Numbered from the stretch's first letter, positions 52,556-62,216 are shown. The stretch is 64,000 bases of DNA from UBA4416 sp943362175 (GCA_943362175.1 CALRIU020000006.1:201522-265521); one strand, 5' to 3'. The notes: generated by a model not told the origin, from the sequence alone. Numbers and translations are program-made.

Positions 52556-53620
52556 TTAAAAATGAAATGGAATGGTTTTTCTGATAAAAATTTCAACCAC
52601 TACCGTCAACGCTAAATTGAATAAGGATAATGGCAATAAGGTTTTCCAACCCAGGTTCATGAGCTGATCGTAGCGGAAGCGCGGCAGGGTCCAGCGTACC
52701 CACATGAATAAGCAGATGAATAAGAAGATCTTGGTGAAGTAAGCGCCGAAGCCGATGAGAGAGATCAGCCAGGAACCTTCTTCAAGGCCCATTGCCGCGT
52801 ACAATTCACTGGCAAAAGGGAAATTGTAGCCTCCGAAATAGAAGCCCGCCATAATCGCGGAAGAGATGAACATGTTAATGTACTCCGCAAACAGGAACAA
52901 ACCCAGTTTCATGGAAGAATATTCCGTGTGGTAGCCACCAACCAATTCCGTTTCACACTCCGGTAAGTCGAAGGGTGCCCGGTTGGTCTCCGCCAGGGCG
53001 CAGATAAAGAAGATCAGGAAGCCTAACGGCTGATACACAAAATTACACCAGCCGGCGTCCTGTCCTTCCACGATGTCTTTTAAGGATAAAGAGCCTCCTG
53101 CGGAAATGATCAGGGCGATCAGGGAAATACCCATCGCAATTTCATAACTGATCATTTGTGACGAGGCGCGCACCGCCCCTAATAAAGCAAATTTGTTATT
53201 GGAGGCCCAGCCGCCGATCATAATGCCGTATACACCAATGGAAACAACACCCAGCAAATAGATCACACCGATGTTGATGTCTGTAATCTGCAAATCATAT
53301 AAATGACCACCGATCATCACGGGTTTCCCCCAGGGAATCACCGCGCTGGTCATGACTGCCGTCACCATAAACAAGGATGGCCCCAGAATGAACAAGGAAC
53401 GGTTCGATACATTCGGGATGATCTCCTCCTTCATGAACATTTTGCCACCATCGGCCAGGGGCTGTAATAAACCCCATTTACCGGCGCGGCTCGGTCCTTT
53501 CCGGTCCTGCAGGAAAGCTGCAAATTTACGTTCCCATAAGGTAGCATAGGCCGCCACTCCAAGCGCCAGCAGGAACACCGCCACGCATACAATTGCTTTA
53601 TAAATAATTAAACTGAGCAT
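52556..53620 (-). CDS. nuoH: NADH-quinone oxidoreductase subunit H
   Basis: A 354-residue quinone-site membrane subunit, with YATLWERKFAAFLQDRKGPSRAGKWGLLQPLADGGKMF summarised as residues about 26-62, then ETNRAPFDLPECETELVGG and the C-terminal RWTLPRFRYDQLM. It is well conserved and intact. Confidence 0.96.
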   Translation of the reverse strand: MLSLIIYKAIVCVAVFLLALGVAAYATLWERKFAAFLQDRKGPSRAGKWGLLQPLADGGKMFMKEEIIPNVSNRSLFILGPSLFMVTAVMTSAVIPWGKPVMIGGHLYDLQITDINIGVIYLLGVVSIGVYGIMIGGWASNNKFALLGAVRASSQMISYEIAMGISLIALIISAGGSLSLKDIVEGQDAGWCNFVYQPLGFLIFFICALAETNRAPFDLPECETELVGGYHTEYSSMKLGLFLFAEYINMFISSAIMAGFYFGGYNFPFASELYAAMGLEEGSWLISLIGFGAYFTKIFLFICLFMWVRWTLPRFRYDQLMNLGWKTLLPLSLFNLALTVVVEIFIRKTIPFHF

Positions 53621-53656
53621 ATGTTATAGTTTGTTTCTTTCTTTTCGCTTGCCGCC

Positions 53657-53672
53657 CTTCGACTCCGCTCAG
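53657..53672. repeat. Dispersed 16-bp repeat in the nuoG-nuoH spacer
   Basis: CTTCGACTCCGCTCAG, with GGTGACA following, is the exact reverse complement of 22756-22771. A related CTTCTCGACTGCGCTCGAAG lies at 56493-56512 before nuoF. It appears to be a mobile or amplified intergenic repeat. Confidence 0.7.
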
Positions 53673-53707
53673 GGTGACAAGCTCAGAGTGATACGTCAAT
53701 TTTAGGA

Positions 53708-54691
53708 TTAAGGTCGTTTATTAATATCCATGAACCCGAGTGCTTTCTGTTGTTTCATCACCTGCACTTTCAGCTCATTCAAATGGTTGTAATGGTTTTG
53801 TGAGATCACGCTGCTGCGGTGGATAGGCGAAGGGCCTTCCACTTTCCAGTCGGCCGTGCTCTTGCGCTCGAAACGGCATTCGTTGCAGATGAACTCTTCC
53901 ACTTCTCCCCACTGGTCCTTGCGGGCCGTCACGCGCAGCACATCATTGCCTTTCAGCCACAGGCGCACTTTACCGGAGCATTTTTTGCAATCGCAGCTGG
54001 CATCCACCGGCTTGGTAAACCACACGCGGCTTTTGAAACGGAAGGTCTTATCCGTGAGCGCACCTACAGGGCAAACGTCGATCACGTTTCCGGAGAAATC
54101 GTTCTCGATCACGTTCTCGATATAGGTCGAGATCTCTGCCGCATCGCCACGGTGCATCACACCATGCACACGGTTGTCCGTGAGCTGCTCCGCTACTTTC
54201 ACGCAACGGAAGCACATGATACAACGCGTCATGTGCAGCTGCACATATTTGCCGATGTCAATTTTTTCGAACTCGCGGCGCGGGAACTCATAGCGCGTAT
54301 TCGCAGCACCATGCTCGTAACCCAGATCCTGCAAGTGGCATTCGCCGGCCTGGTCGCACACCGGGCAATCCAAAGGATGGTTCATCAATAAAAATTCCAC
54401 CACACCCTTACGTGCTTCCAGGACATCTTTGTTGATGGTGTTCTCCACCACCATCCCATCCATCACCTCTGTGCGGCAGCTGGCTACCGGCTTCGGCATC
54501 GGGTTCGGGTTGGCGGTGCTGCCCTGTGTTACTTTCACAATACAGGTACGGCAGTAGCCGCCGCTGGTTTTCAGTTTGGAATAATAGCACATGGTAGGCG
54601 GAGCTACCTCCGGGCCGATCATCCGTGCCGCTTCCAGAATGGTAGTGCCTTTAGGCACATCAATCTCTATTCCGTCGATTGTTACTTTCAT
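53708..54691 (-). CDS. nuoG: NADH-quinone oxidoreductase subunit G, short form
   Basis: A 327-residue protein with an N-terminal 2Fe-2S ferredoxin fold (PTMCYYSK...GGYCRTCIVKV...ASCRTEV), the N3-type HPLDCPVCDQAGECHLQD, the 4Fe-4S TRCIMCFRCVKVAEQL with VIDVCPVGALTDK, and a late CDCKKC/CNEC set. The large molybdopterin-like domain of E. coli NuoG (about 900 residues) is absent. Short NuoG is common in aerobic Bacteroidota, so this is normal for the lineage. Confidence 0.92.
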   Translation of the reverse strand: MKVTIDGIEIDVPKGTTILEAARMIGPEVAPPTMCYYSKLKTSGGYCRTCIVKVTQGSTANPNPMPKPVASCRTEVMDGMVVENTINKDVLEARKGVVEFLLMNHPLDCPVCDQAGECHLQDLGYEHGAANTRYEFPRREFEKIDIGKYVQLHMTRCIMCFRCVKVAEQLTDNRVHGVMHRGDAAEISTYIENVIENDFSGNVIDVCPVGALTDKTFRFKSRVWFTKPVDASCDCKKCSGKVRLWLKGNDVLRVTARKDQWGEVEEFICNECRFERKSTADWKVEGPSPIHRSSVISQNHYNHLNELKVQVMKQQKALGFMDINKRP

Positions 54692-54752
54692 TTTTTAAGT
54701 CAAAAATTTTTAAGTCAAAAATCAAAAAAAGTAAAGCTTAAACGTACAGCTT

Positions 54753-55130
54753 TTATTCTTTTCTCAGGTTGACAATTATTTTACCAATAACTTTTGCTAT
54801 TTGATTTAATTCCTCATTTACTGTTCTCATTAATTCTGAATCAAAGTCGTATCCTCTTTTAATTACTTCTATCCAGAAATCCGTTTCATTTGCTCATCGT
54901 AATGCTATGTCATAAAATCTTGCCAGTCTCTACGCGAACTACTTGCCTTTGCCTCTCTTACGTTGGCACCAACTGATGTTCCGCTTCTTCTTACCTGAGA
55001 TATAACATCAAGATCTATTCTTTTCGTATTTTTTAATTCTTCAGAAAACTTCACAATCAAAACAGCAAATTCTAAAGTCCATTCTTTAATATCTTCGAAT
55101 AACTCACTTTTGAATTTTAACTTTGTTTTC
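54753..55130 (-). pseudogene. Four-helix-bundle (S23-type) protein, decayed, inside the nuo operon
   Basis: Minus-strand translation shows the family pattern in two frames: FEDIKEWTLEFAVLIVKFSE, VRRSGTSVGANVREAKASSS and RDWQDF in one, then after a frameshift near 54910 YDIALR-stop-ANETDFWIEVIKRGYDFD and NQIAKVIGKIIVNLRKE to a stop at 54753. No start codon is visible after the nuoF stop, and an in-frame TGA follows LR. Intact relatives near 120 residues are small helical proteins often found in intervening sequences or beside mobile DNA. It separates nuoF from nuoG by about 450 bases. Confidence 0.8.
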
Positions 55131-55138
55131 TTTTTACT

Positions 55139-56479
55139 TTATATTCTAACTAATTTGTTTAATCTGTCGTAATGGGATATATCCACAAACTTTTTGCTTT
55201 TGGCGATGTCGATGAATTCCTGCTTGAAGTGGCGGATGGCAGCCGCTACAGGCCATGCAGCCGCTTCACCCAAGGGGCAAATGGTTTTGCCTTCAATCTT
55301 GCTCTGGATGTCCCACAACAGGTCCACATCGCTTTCGTTGGCTGTTCCGTTCAGGAATTTCTGCAGGATCTTTTCCATCCAGCCCGTTCCTTCACGGCAT
55401 GGCGAACATTGCCCGCAGGACTCGTGGTGATAGAAGCGTGAGAAGGTAAATAAATTCTTCACGATGCTTGTGTCCTCATCCATGGCGATGAAACCGCCCG
55501 AGCCCAGCATGGTGCCGGTAATGAAACCGCCGTCGGCCAGGCTTTCGTAAGTCATCAGGCGCGGCTCTCCTTTCGCTGTTCTTAAGATCAGCTCCGTTGG
55601 CAGGATAGGCACCGATGATCCACCGGCCACCACGGCTTTTAATTTTTTTCCGTTACGGATACCTCCGCAATATTCATCACTGTAAATAAAATCTTCTACG
55701 GTAATTCCTAATTCAATTTCGTAAACGCCCGGCTTGTTGATGTGGCCCGAAGCAGAAATCAATTTGGTACCGGTTGATTTACCCACACCGATCTTCGCGT
55801 ACTCTTCGCCGCCCATGTTCACGATCGGCACCACGGCTGCAATCGTTTCCACGTTGTTCACTACCGTCGGGCAGCCCCATAAACCGGCTACTGCCGGAAA
55901 CGGAGGCTTGATGCGCGGGTTGCCACGCTTGCCTTCCAGAGATTCGAGTAACGCCGTTTCCTCACCGCAGATGTAAGCGCCGCCACCCACCTGCACATAG
56001 CAGTCGTGGGAGAAATCAGTTCCTAAAATATTTTTTCCGAGCCAGCCGGCAGCATACGCTTCGGCAATGGCTTTCTCCACAATGCGCGCCACATAAAAAT
56101 ATTCGCCGCGAATGTAGATGTATGAGGTTTTAGCACCCAGAGCAAAAGAGGATGTGATCATTCCCTCGATGAGGGCATGAGGAATTTTCTCCATCAGGTA
56201 GCGGTCCTTGAAGGTTCCCGGCTCCGACTCATCGGCGTTGCACACGAGGTAGCGTGGAACACCTTCCGGCTTAGCCAGGAAGCTCCATTTCATACCCGTT
56301 GGGAAACCTGCGCCACCACGGCCACGCAGACCTGATTTTTTTACTTCTTCCGTTACCTGGTCCGGCTGCATGGTTTTCAATGCTTTCTCAACCGACGCAT
56401 AGCCGCCATGAGCGCGGTATACCTCGTAGGTGCTGATTCCCGGAACCTTGTCGTTGTGTATTAATAATTTTCTTCCCAT
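55139..56479 (-). CDS. nuoF: NADH-quinone oxidoreductase subunit F (FMN, NADH)
   Basis: A 446-residue subunit; I chose the start at 56479 (MGRKLLIH) because the 13 codons upstream are translated repeat DNA. It binds NADH and FMN through GRGGAGFPTGMKW and GAYICGEETALLESLEG, and the N3 4Fe-4S cluster through SCGQCSPCREG with a later Cys (KTICPLGEAAAWP). It is intact and is the NADH entry point with nuoE. Confidence 0.95.
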   Translation of the reverse strand: MGRKLLIHNDKVPGISTYEVYRAHGGYASVEKALKTMQPDQVTEEVKKSGLRGRGGAGFPTGMKWSFLAKPEGVPRYLVCNADESEPGTFKDRYLMEKIPHALIEGMITSSFALGAKTSYIYIRGEYFYVARIVEKAIAEAYAAGWLGKNILGTDFSHDCYVQVGGGAYICGEETALLESLEGKRGNPRIKPPFPAVAGLWGCPTVVNNVETIAAVVPIVNMGGEEYAKIGVGKSTGTKLISASGHINKPGVYEIELGITVEDFIYSDEYCGGIRNGKKLKAVVAGGSSVPILPTELILRTAKGEPRLMTYESLADGGFITGTMLGSGGFIAMDEDTSIVKNLFTFSRFYHHESCGQCSPCREGTGWMEKILQKFLNGTANESDVDLLWDIQSKIEGKTICPLGEAAAWPVAAAIRHFKQEFIDIAKSKKFVDISHYDRLNKLVRI

Positions 56480-56492
56480 GTTGCGTTTTTTA

Positions 56493-56517
56493 CTTCTCGA
56501 CTGCGCTCGAAGTGACA
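56493..56517. repeat. Dispersed repeat upstream of nuoF
   Basis: An imperfect palindrome of the CTTCnnGACTnCGCTC family, related to 53657-53672, ending GTGACA. It inflates the open frame upstream of nuoF. Confidence 0.55.
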
Positions 56518-56536
56518 AGCCTAAGTCGTAAAAATA

Positions 56537-57118
56537 TTATAGAGTGTTTTTATAATCCAGATCTGTATAACTTCTTTGTTTGCCGGCGCTCCTATAATCT
56601 TCCAGGATCGCATCCACTTTTTCGTAGGTCAGGTTTTCGTGGAAGCTGGCGCCGCATTGCAGCATCGGCGCTGTGCCGCATGAACCTAAGCACTCCGCTA
56701 CTTTCAGCGTGAACATACCGTCTTTGGTGGTTTCACCCACGTGGATGTTCAGCTTTTTCTCAATGTATTTGACGATGTCCTCTGCCCCGTTGAGCCAGCA
56801 GGAGCTGGTCTGGCAAACCTCCAGAACGCATTTGCCCACCGGCTTTAAGTTATACATGGTGTAGAAAGAAGCGACTTCAAACACTTCCACCGGGCGAACC
56901 TTCAAAATAGAAGCGACGTAATCCATCGTCTCAGGGCTTAGCCAGCCGCCGAACTCTGCCTGCGCCACATGCAATACCGGCAGCATGGCCGATTTGATCC
57001 TTTCCGGCGGATAATGTGAAATAATGGTTTGCACTGTTTTCATCGCCTCTTCGCTGAAAGCGATCTCCGCGCGTTTAGCCTTATCAAAAGGCTGTGCTCC
57101 GTGTACCTGACTACTCAT
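56537..57118 (-). CDS. nuoE: NADH-quinone oxidoreductase subunit E (2Fe-2S)
   Basis: A 193-residue thioredoxin-fold subunit. The N1a ligands are in EVCQTSSCWLNG and AECLGSCGTAPMLQ. The helical FGGWLSPETMDYVASIL region is typical. It works with nuoF in NADH oxidation. Confidence 0.95.
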   Translation of the reverse strand: MSSQVHGAQPFDKAKRAEIAFSEEAMKTVQTIISHYPPERIKSAMLPVLHVAQAEFGGWLSPETMDYVASILKVRPVEVFEVASFYTMYNLKPVGKCVLEVCQTSSCWLNGAEDIVKYIEKKLNIHVGETTKDGMFTLKVAECLGSCGTAPMLQCGASFHENLTYEKVDAILEDYRSAGKQRSYTDLDYKNTL

Positions 57119-57195
57119 TTTAATAATTATAAATTTTGAATTTTAAATGTTAGATTTTTTTCGCATTTAAAATTTATCATCCAACATTTCAATTG

Positions 57196-58407
57196 TTATG
57201 CATCTAATTCTCCGGCGATCACGTTCATGCTACTCATCGTGAGGATGGCATCAGATAACATGATACCTTTTACCATTTCCGGATAGGCCTGGTAGTAGAT
57301 GAAGCATGGCCTGCGGAAGTGTAAACGGAACGGTGTCCTGCCTCCATCGCTGATCAGGTAGAATCCTAATTCGCCGTTGCCGCCTTCCACACAGTGGTAT
57401 ACTTCGCCTTTCGGAATGTCGGTTTCTCCCATCACAATTTTGAAATGGTAGATCAATGCCTCCATATTGTTGTACACCTGCTCTTTCGGCGGCAGGAAGA
57501 AATCCGGCAGATCGGCATGCATCGGTCCTTCCGGCATTTTTTTGATCGCCTGCTTCAGGATCTCGAGGCTCTGCCACATCTCGTGCTGGCGTACCATGAA
57601 GCGGTCATAGGTGTCGCCGCTGGTACCAACAGGCACCGTGAATGTAAAATCTTCGTAGGAAGAGTATGGGTTCATCACGCGTACATCATAGTCGATGCCT
57701 GTGGCGCGCAGGTTAGGCCCTGTAAAGCTGTATTCCAGGGCCATGTCGGCGCTGATAGGCCCGCAATTGATGGTGCGGTCCATAAAAATCTTATTACGCT
57801 CGAGCAGGTTGGCAAATTCGGTGAGGGCTTTCGGGAACTCCGCAATAAAGGCGTTGATCTTATCCCAGGTCGATTTTTTCCACTCGCTGTCAAATCCCCC
57901 GATACGGCCGATGTTGGTTGTTAAGCGCGCACCGCAGATCTCTTCGAAAATCTCATAGATTTTTTCCCTCCATTGGAAGATGTAAAGGAAGCCTGTCATC
58001 GCACCGGTATCTACCCCGATGACGGAGTTACAGATGATGTGATCCGCAATACGCGATAATTCCATAATGATGACACGGTGGTATTGCGCGCGCTTTGGAA
58101 TTTCAGCGCCCAGCAATTTCTCTACGGTCATGTACCAGCCCATGTTGTTGATGGGAGAGGAACAGTAGTTCAAACGGTCGGTGATCGGAGTGATCTGCGC
58201 ATAAGGCCTGCGCTCCGCCAGTTTCTCAAAGGCACGGTGAATGTAACCGATCGTAGGAGTGGCTTCGTGAATGATCTCGCCGTCCATTTTCAGAACGTTC
58301 TGAAAAATACCATGCGTGGCAGGGTGTGTAGGCCCGAGGTTGAGCGTGGAGTATTCCTTCTCCTCGAACACCTCTTTATTTACCGTATCATTAGTTTCTT
58401 TGCTCAT
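57196..58407 (-). CDS. nuoD: NADH-quinone oxidoreductase subunit D
   Basis: A 403-residue 49-kDa-type subunit lining the quinone site; the start at 58407 (MSKETND) is preferred over a frame that includes spacer codons. Marks are LGPTHPATHG, IGYIHRAFEKLAE, and PFRLHFRRPCFIYYQAYPEM near the end with a terminal catalytic-region SMNVIAGELDA. It is intact. Confidence 0.95.
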   Translation of the reverse strand: MSKETNDTVNKEVFEEKEYSTLNLGPTHPATHGIFQNVLKMDGEIIHEATPTIGYIHRAFEKLAERRPYAQITPITDRLNYCSSPINNMGWYMTVEKLLGAEIPKRAQYHRVIIMELSRIADHIICNSVIGVDTGAMTGFLYIFQWREKIYEIFEEICGARLTTNIGRIGGFDSEWKKSTWDKINAFIAEFPKALTEFANLLERNKIFMDRTINCGPISADMALEYSFTGPNLRATGIDYDVRVMNPYSSYEDFTFTVPVGTSGDTYDRFMVRQHEMWQSLEILKQAIKKMPEGPMHADLPDFFLPPKEQVYNNMEALIYHFKIVMGETDIPKGEVYHCVEGGNGELGFYLISDGGRTPFRLHFRRPCFIYYQAYPEMVKGIMLSDAILTMSSMNVIAGELDA

Positions 58408-58487
58408 TTCAGTTGTTGATTTGTTGAGTTTTTGAATTGGAGAGTATAATTGCTCCTCATTCTCCAAATCTCTAATTCTCTAATTCC

Positions 58488-58982
58488 TTATCTTCCAAAC
58501 ATGCTGTTGTCCTTGTCTGTACGCTCCTGGTCTTCCAGCGGGTACTCTTTCCGCATCGGGAAAATATCCATCTCATCCACGTTGAGGATGCGTTTCAGAT
58601 TCGGGTGGCCTTTGAACCTCACACCAAAGAAATCATAGGTTTCGCGCTCCATCCAGTTAGCAGCGGGCCACAGGTCGGTTGCCGTAGGCAGCTCAGGCTT
58701 GTTGATGTCCATGAATGTTTTCAGGCGGATACGCAGGTTCTTTGGCATGTTGTGCAAATGGTAAATAACACCCAGCTGTTTTTCATCAGCTGTTTGCATG
58801 CCTGTGAGGTCGGTGAGGAAATGAAAATTAAGCTCCGCATCTTCTTTCAGGAATTTCAGCACATCGTGCATCGCTTCCGTTTTGATGGTGAACACCGGGA
58901 AGTCGTACAGCATTTCTGCCGACACTACCTGCCCTGCAAAATTTGCGTTCAGCTTTTCATTGACTTGATTTAATAATTCCAT
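58488..58982 (-). CDS. nuoC: NADH-quinone oxidoreductase subunit C
   Basis: A 164-residue 30-kDa-type subunit: LNFHFLTDLTGMQ, VIYHLHNMPKNLRIRLK, and the signature NWMERETYDFFGVRFKGHPNLKRIL. It is a separate gene, not fused to nuoD. Confidence 0.95.
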   Translation of the reverse strand: MELLNQVNEKLNANFAGQVVSAEMLYDFPVFTIKTEAMHDVLKFLKEDAELNFHFLTDLTGMQTADEKQLGVIYHLHNMPKNLRIRLKTFMDINKPELPTATDLWPAANWMERETYDFFGVRFKGHPNLKRILNVDEMDIFPMRKEYPLEDQERTDKDNSMFGR

Positions 58983-59056
58983 GATAGATGTGAGATTTGA
59001 GATAAGAGACGTGAGATTTTGTCTGACCTCTCATATCTATTTTCTAGCGTCTTATT

Positions 59057-59620
59057 TTATTCTATGCCGTAGCTGTTCAGTAATTTTTTGTATTCCGGCG
59101 ATTCCCTTCTGCGGAAAGATTCTTTCTCCGCCAGTTGCTGGATCTTCATCACCCCTTCCAGGATCTGCTCGGGGCGCGGCGGGCAGCCGGGCACATACAC
59201 ATCCACCGGAATGATCTTATCGATTCCCTGCAATACGGAGTAAGTGTCGAAAATGCCGCCGCTGCTGGCGCAGGCGCCTACTGATAATACCCAGCGCGGC
59301 TCAGCCATCTGCTCGTATACCTGGCGCAAAGTTGGTCCCATTTTTTTGGCGATGGTTCCCATCACCATCAGCATATCGGCCTGGCGTGGCGAGAAGCTCA
59401 AACGCTCGGAGCCAAAGCGGCCTAAGTCGTAGTGAGACGCCATCGTAGCCATAAACTCGATCCCACAGCAGGAAGTTGCAAAAGGTAAAGGCCATAAGGA
59501 ATTCTTGCGGGCAAGCCCGATAACATCTTCCAGTTTTGTCGCAAAAAACCCGGGCCCTTCAATCCCTTCCGGGCTTTTGGCCATTTCGAGCTTGGTGCGT
59601 TTTGTAATTTCGTTTGACAT
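59057..59620 (-). CDS. nuoB: NADH-quinone oxidoreductase subunit B (N2 cluster)
   Basis: A 187-residue PSST-type subunit ligating cluster N2 through ATSCCGIEFMA, SVGACASSGG and VPGCPPRPEQILEG. It passes electrons to quinone with nuoD. It is intact. Confidence 0.96.
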   Translation of the reverse strand: MSNEITKRTKLEMAKSPEGIEGPGFFATKLEDVIGLARKNSLWPLPFATSCCGIEFMATMASHYDLGRFGSERLSFSPRQADMLMVMGTIAKKMGPTLRQVYEQMAEPRWVLSVGACASSGGIFDTYSVLQGIDKIIPVDVYVPGCPPRPEQILEGVMKIQQLAEKESFRRRESPEYKKLLNSYGIE

Positions 59621-59698
59621 GATTTTAAAATTTTAAATGTTGAATTTTAGATGTTGAATGAGGTATTTAAAATTTAACATTCTTCATTTACTATTTTC

Positions 59699-60073
59699 TT
59701 ATTCCTCCCACTTCAGGGCTTTTTTCGATAGCATGTAGTAAAATCCTACCAGGAGCAGAATGATGAATGTGAACACCTCTACGACACCAAACATCCCGAG
59801 ATCCTTAAAGTTCACGGCCCAGGGGTACATGAAAATCACCTCGATATCGAATAATACAAAGATAATAGCTACCAGGAAGTACTTGATAGCAAAGGGAAGA
59901 CGGGCATTTCCTTCCGACTCGATCCCGCACTCGAAAGATTCGAGCTTGATTTTGGTCTTGCGTTTCGGCCCCAGCCAGTGAGAAAGGATCATGGTTGTGA
60001 CAACAAAACCAAGGGCCACAATAAACATTAAAACAATGGGTAGATAATCGAGTGGAGATGAAGCTGTGTTCAT
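59699..60073 (-). CDS. nuoA: NADH-quinone oxidoreductase subunit A
   Basis: A 124-residue, three-span membrane subunit with KLESFECGIESEGNARLPFAIKYFLVAIIFVLFDIEVIF summarised as residues about 43-81. It is the first gene of the operon; its promoter must lie in 60074-60241. Confidence 0.95.
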   Translation of the reverse strand: MNTASSPLDYLPIVLMFIVALGFVVTTMILSHWLGPKRKTKIKLESFECGIESEGNARLPFAIKYFLVAIIFVLFDIEVIFMYPWAVNFKDLGMFGVVEVFTFIILLLVGFYYMLSKKALKWEE

Positions 60074-60241
60074 AGTTTATCACTTAATTTTAGTGATTGT
60101 AAGATTAGCCATTTTTAGGTAAATGGTCAAAGCAATCAGTCTATTTTTCAGTATTTAGAATCGTTACAAATAACGTCCGGAAGGGCTTATTTAATTACCT
60201 TTTATTAGGATATGTAAAAAATATTCTGACCATTTTTCGGG
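60074..60241 (-). promoter_or_regulatory. Probable nuo operon promoter region
   Basis: This gap lies between the yidC terminator and nuoA, so it must start the 14-gene transcript. On the minus strand TTGCTTTG near 60131-60138 matches TAnnTTTG at seven of eight positions, but its -33 partner is unclear. No operator was recognised. Confidence 0.4.
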
Positions 60242-60272
60242 CAAAAAAAAGCGGCCTCCTGAGCCGCTCTTT
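60242..60272 (-). terminator. Terminator of yidC
   Basis: On the minus strand AGCGGC pairs with GCCGCT around a 7-base loop, followed by T8. It lies 14 bases past the yidC stop. Confidence 0.9.
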
Positions 60273-60285
60273 TTGTATCCTTTTT

Positions 60286-62193
60286 CTACTTCTTATTGAT
60301 CTGTTGCTGACGCTGTTTTGTCATTTCCTCGAGCCTTGCCTGGAAGGCCGATTTTTTCTCCGGCTTTTTCATATTGGCCAGCAATTGTTCGCGGATCTTG
60401 CCATCATCGATGAGCTTACGCATCAGCCAGGTTTGCAGGAACGTGATTACGTTGGCCAGGAAGTAATACCAGCTCAGACCTGCGCTGTAGCTGTTCATCA
60501 CCGCCAGGAAGATCACCGGCATCAGGTACATCATATACTTCATGCCCGGCATCTGGTTGTTTTGCTGAGGCTGCAATAAGGCGCTGTTCATCCAGGTATA
60601 GATCATCGTGGAAACGAACATCAGCAAGGCAAACAAGCTCACGTGGTCGCCGTAGCCCCACACCTCGAAGCCGAAATTATAGATGGAATCGTAAGTGGAA
60701 AGATCGTCCGTCCATAAAAATCCTTTTTGCCTCAGCTCGATGGCAGCCGGAATAAAGGCGAAGAGTGCGATGAGGATCGGCAACTGCAATAACATCGGCA
60801 GGCAGCCCGAAAGCGGGTTGGCGCCTGCCCTGCGGTACAGCGACATGGTTTCCTGCTGCTTTTTCATCGGGTCCGGATCTTTTTCGTACTTCGCATTGAT
60901 CTCGTCGATCTCCGGTTTCAGCACACGCATTTTAGCGCCGCTCATATAGGTTTTATAAGCAATCGGCAACAATAAGGTTTTCAGGATGAGGGTCAGGATG
61001 AGGATGATCAGACCGCTGTTGAGTGACGAAAGGCCATTGAATAAAGGAATCACCATCCATTTGTTGATGTAGCTGAACACGCTCCATCCGGTAGGAATAA
61101 TTTTTTGCAGGTCGAAATCGTAGTTCTTCAGTGTTTTATATTGGTTCGGACCAAAGTAAAATTGCATGCCGAATGTTTCGGAACCATTGTGCCTGTAAGG
61201 AATGCTCAGCTGGCTGGTGATGGTTTTCACAATGTCAGTAGAAGCCGTATTCTCAGCCGTTCTCACGAAGCTCCCCTCTTTCAGGAAGTTGTCTTTTTTC
61301 GCGATCAGCGTCGAGTTGAAATACTGTTGTTTGAAAGACATCCATTTGATGTTGGATTCCGAAAAGGTTTTCTCTTCGCTCTTGCGGGCGTTGATATAAT
61401 CCACACCGCCTTTTTCTTCATTGAAATAAGCCGTTGCCACTTCACGCTCTTTCGAAATATGCTTCTCCTGCTTGGGCATCGCCTGTGCCCAGTGCAGGGT
61501 GACGTGATTGGCCTTAGCCGGGATAATGCTTTGCATGCCTACAAAATTCACATCGTAGTCGAGCATGTAATCGTTCGGTTTCAGGCTGTAGGTGTACTCG
61601 ATATAGCTGCCGGGCTGTGCCGTCATCAGCTTTAAGCTCAGTGTTTTCACACCACCTTTGTCGGATACAGCAGGCGAATTTGCTGCAAAGTAAAAGCTGT
61701 CGGTCGATAATTTCAGATTGGCATACGCATCAAACTCCAGGGATTGCACCGTAGAGTCTTTATCGAACAATACCAGCGGCTTGCCCTGCCCGTAGCGCGC
61801 GTACTCTTTCAGCTCTACTTTGTTGATCTTACCGCCTTTGTTGGAAACATATACTTTGATGAGCTCGTTTTCGAGGGTAAATACTTCTTCTTTACCAACA
61901 GCCGATACGCCGAAATCTTTATATTGAGAATTGGCCATCAGCTTCGTGATGGAATCCTGGCTGATCGCCTTTCCACCTGTAGTATCAGGCATAACAGCCA
62001 TTTTTGCTTTGGCAGCTGCCGCCAGTTTTGCGTCTTCTTTAGCTTTCAGCTCCAGCTCTTTGGTGGCTAAGTCGATGGAATCTTTGATTTGCTTGTTCCT
62101 GGCAACCTGTTCTTTGCTCGGACCGTTGAGGGCCAGCCAGCTAATTAATATAACAGCAATAAGGCCTAAACCTATAAGGGATTTCTTATCCAT
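60286..62193 (-). CDS. yidC: Membrane protein insertase YidC
   Basis: A 635-residue insertase with an N-terminal span (SLIGLGLIAVILISWLAL), the long periplasmic beta-sandwich domain (about 90-370) and the conserved C-terminal core KTLLLPIAYKTYMSGAKMRVLKPEIDEI, LPILIALFAFIP and the last spans, ending in a basic tail. It inserts inner-membrane proteins alone or with Sec. A TATATTTG promoter box precedes it. Confidence 0.95.
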   Translation of the reverse strand: MDKKSLIGLGLIAVILISWLALNGPSKEQVARNKQIKDSIDLATKELELKAKEDAKLAAAAKAKMAVMPDTTGGKAISQDSITKLMANSQYKDFGVSAVGKEEVFTLENELIKVYVSNKGGKINKVELKEYARYGQGKPLVLFDKDSTVQSLEFDAYANLKLSTDSFYFAANSPAVSDKGGVKTLSLKLMTAQPGSYIEYTYSLKPNDYMLDYDVNFVGMQSIIPAKANHVTLHWAQAMPKQEKHISKEREVATAYFNEEKGGVDYINARKSEEKTFSESNIKWMSFKQQYFNSTLIAKKDNFLKEGSFVRTAENTASTDIVKTITSQLSIPYRHNGSETFGMQFYFGPNQYKTLKNYDFDLQKIIPTGWSVFSYINKWMVIPLFNGLSSLNSGLIILILTLILKTLLLPIAYKTYMSGAKMRVLKPEIDEINAKYEKDPDPMKKQQETMSLYRRAGANPLSGCLPMLLQLPILIALFAFIPAAIELRQKGFLWTDDLSTYDSIYNFGFEVWGYGDHVSLFALLMFVSTMIYTWMNSALLQPQQNNQMPGMKYMMYLMPVIFLAVMNSYSAGLSWYYFLANVITFLQTWLMRKLIDDGKIREQLLANMKKPEKKSAFQARLEEMTKQRQQQINKK

Positions 62194-62216
62194 GATGGGA
62201 TGTAAATTTTAGGCTG

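Noticed and set aside
53708..54691. Truncated NuoG
   Set aside because: The short form without the molybdopterin-like domain is usual in aerobic Bacteroidota, and the ORF has normal ends.
54692..55138. Loss of part of nuoG or nuoF at this gap
   Set aside because: Both neighbours have complete ends. The gap content matches a separate small helical protein.
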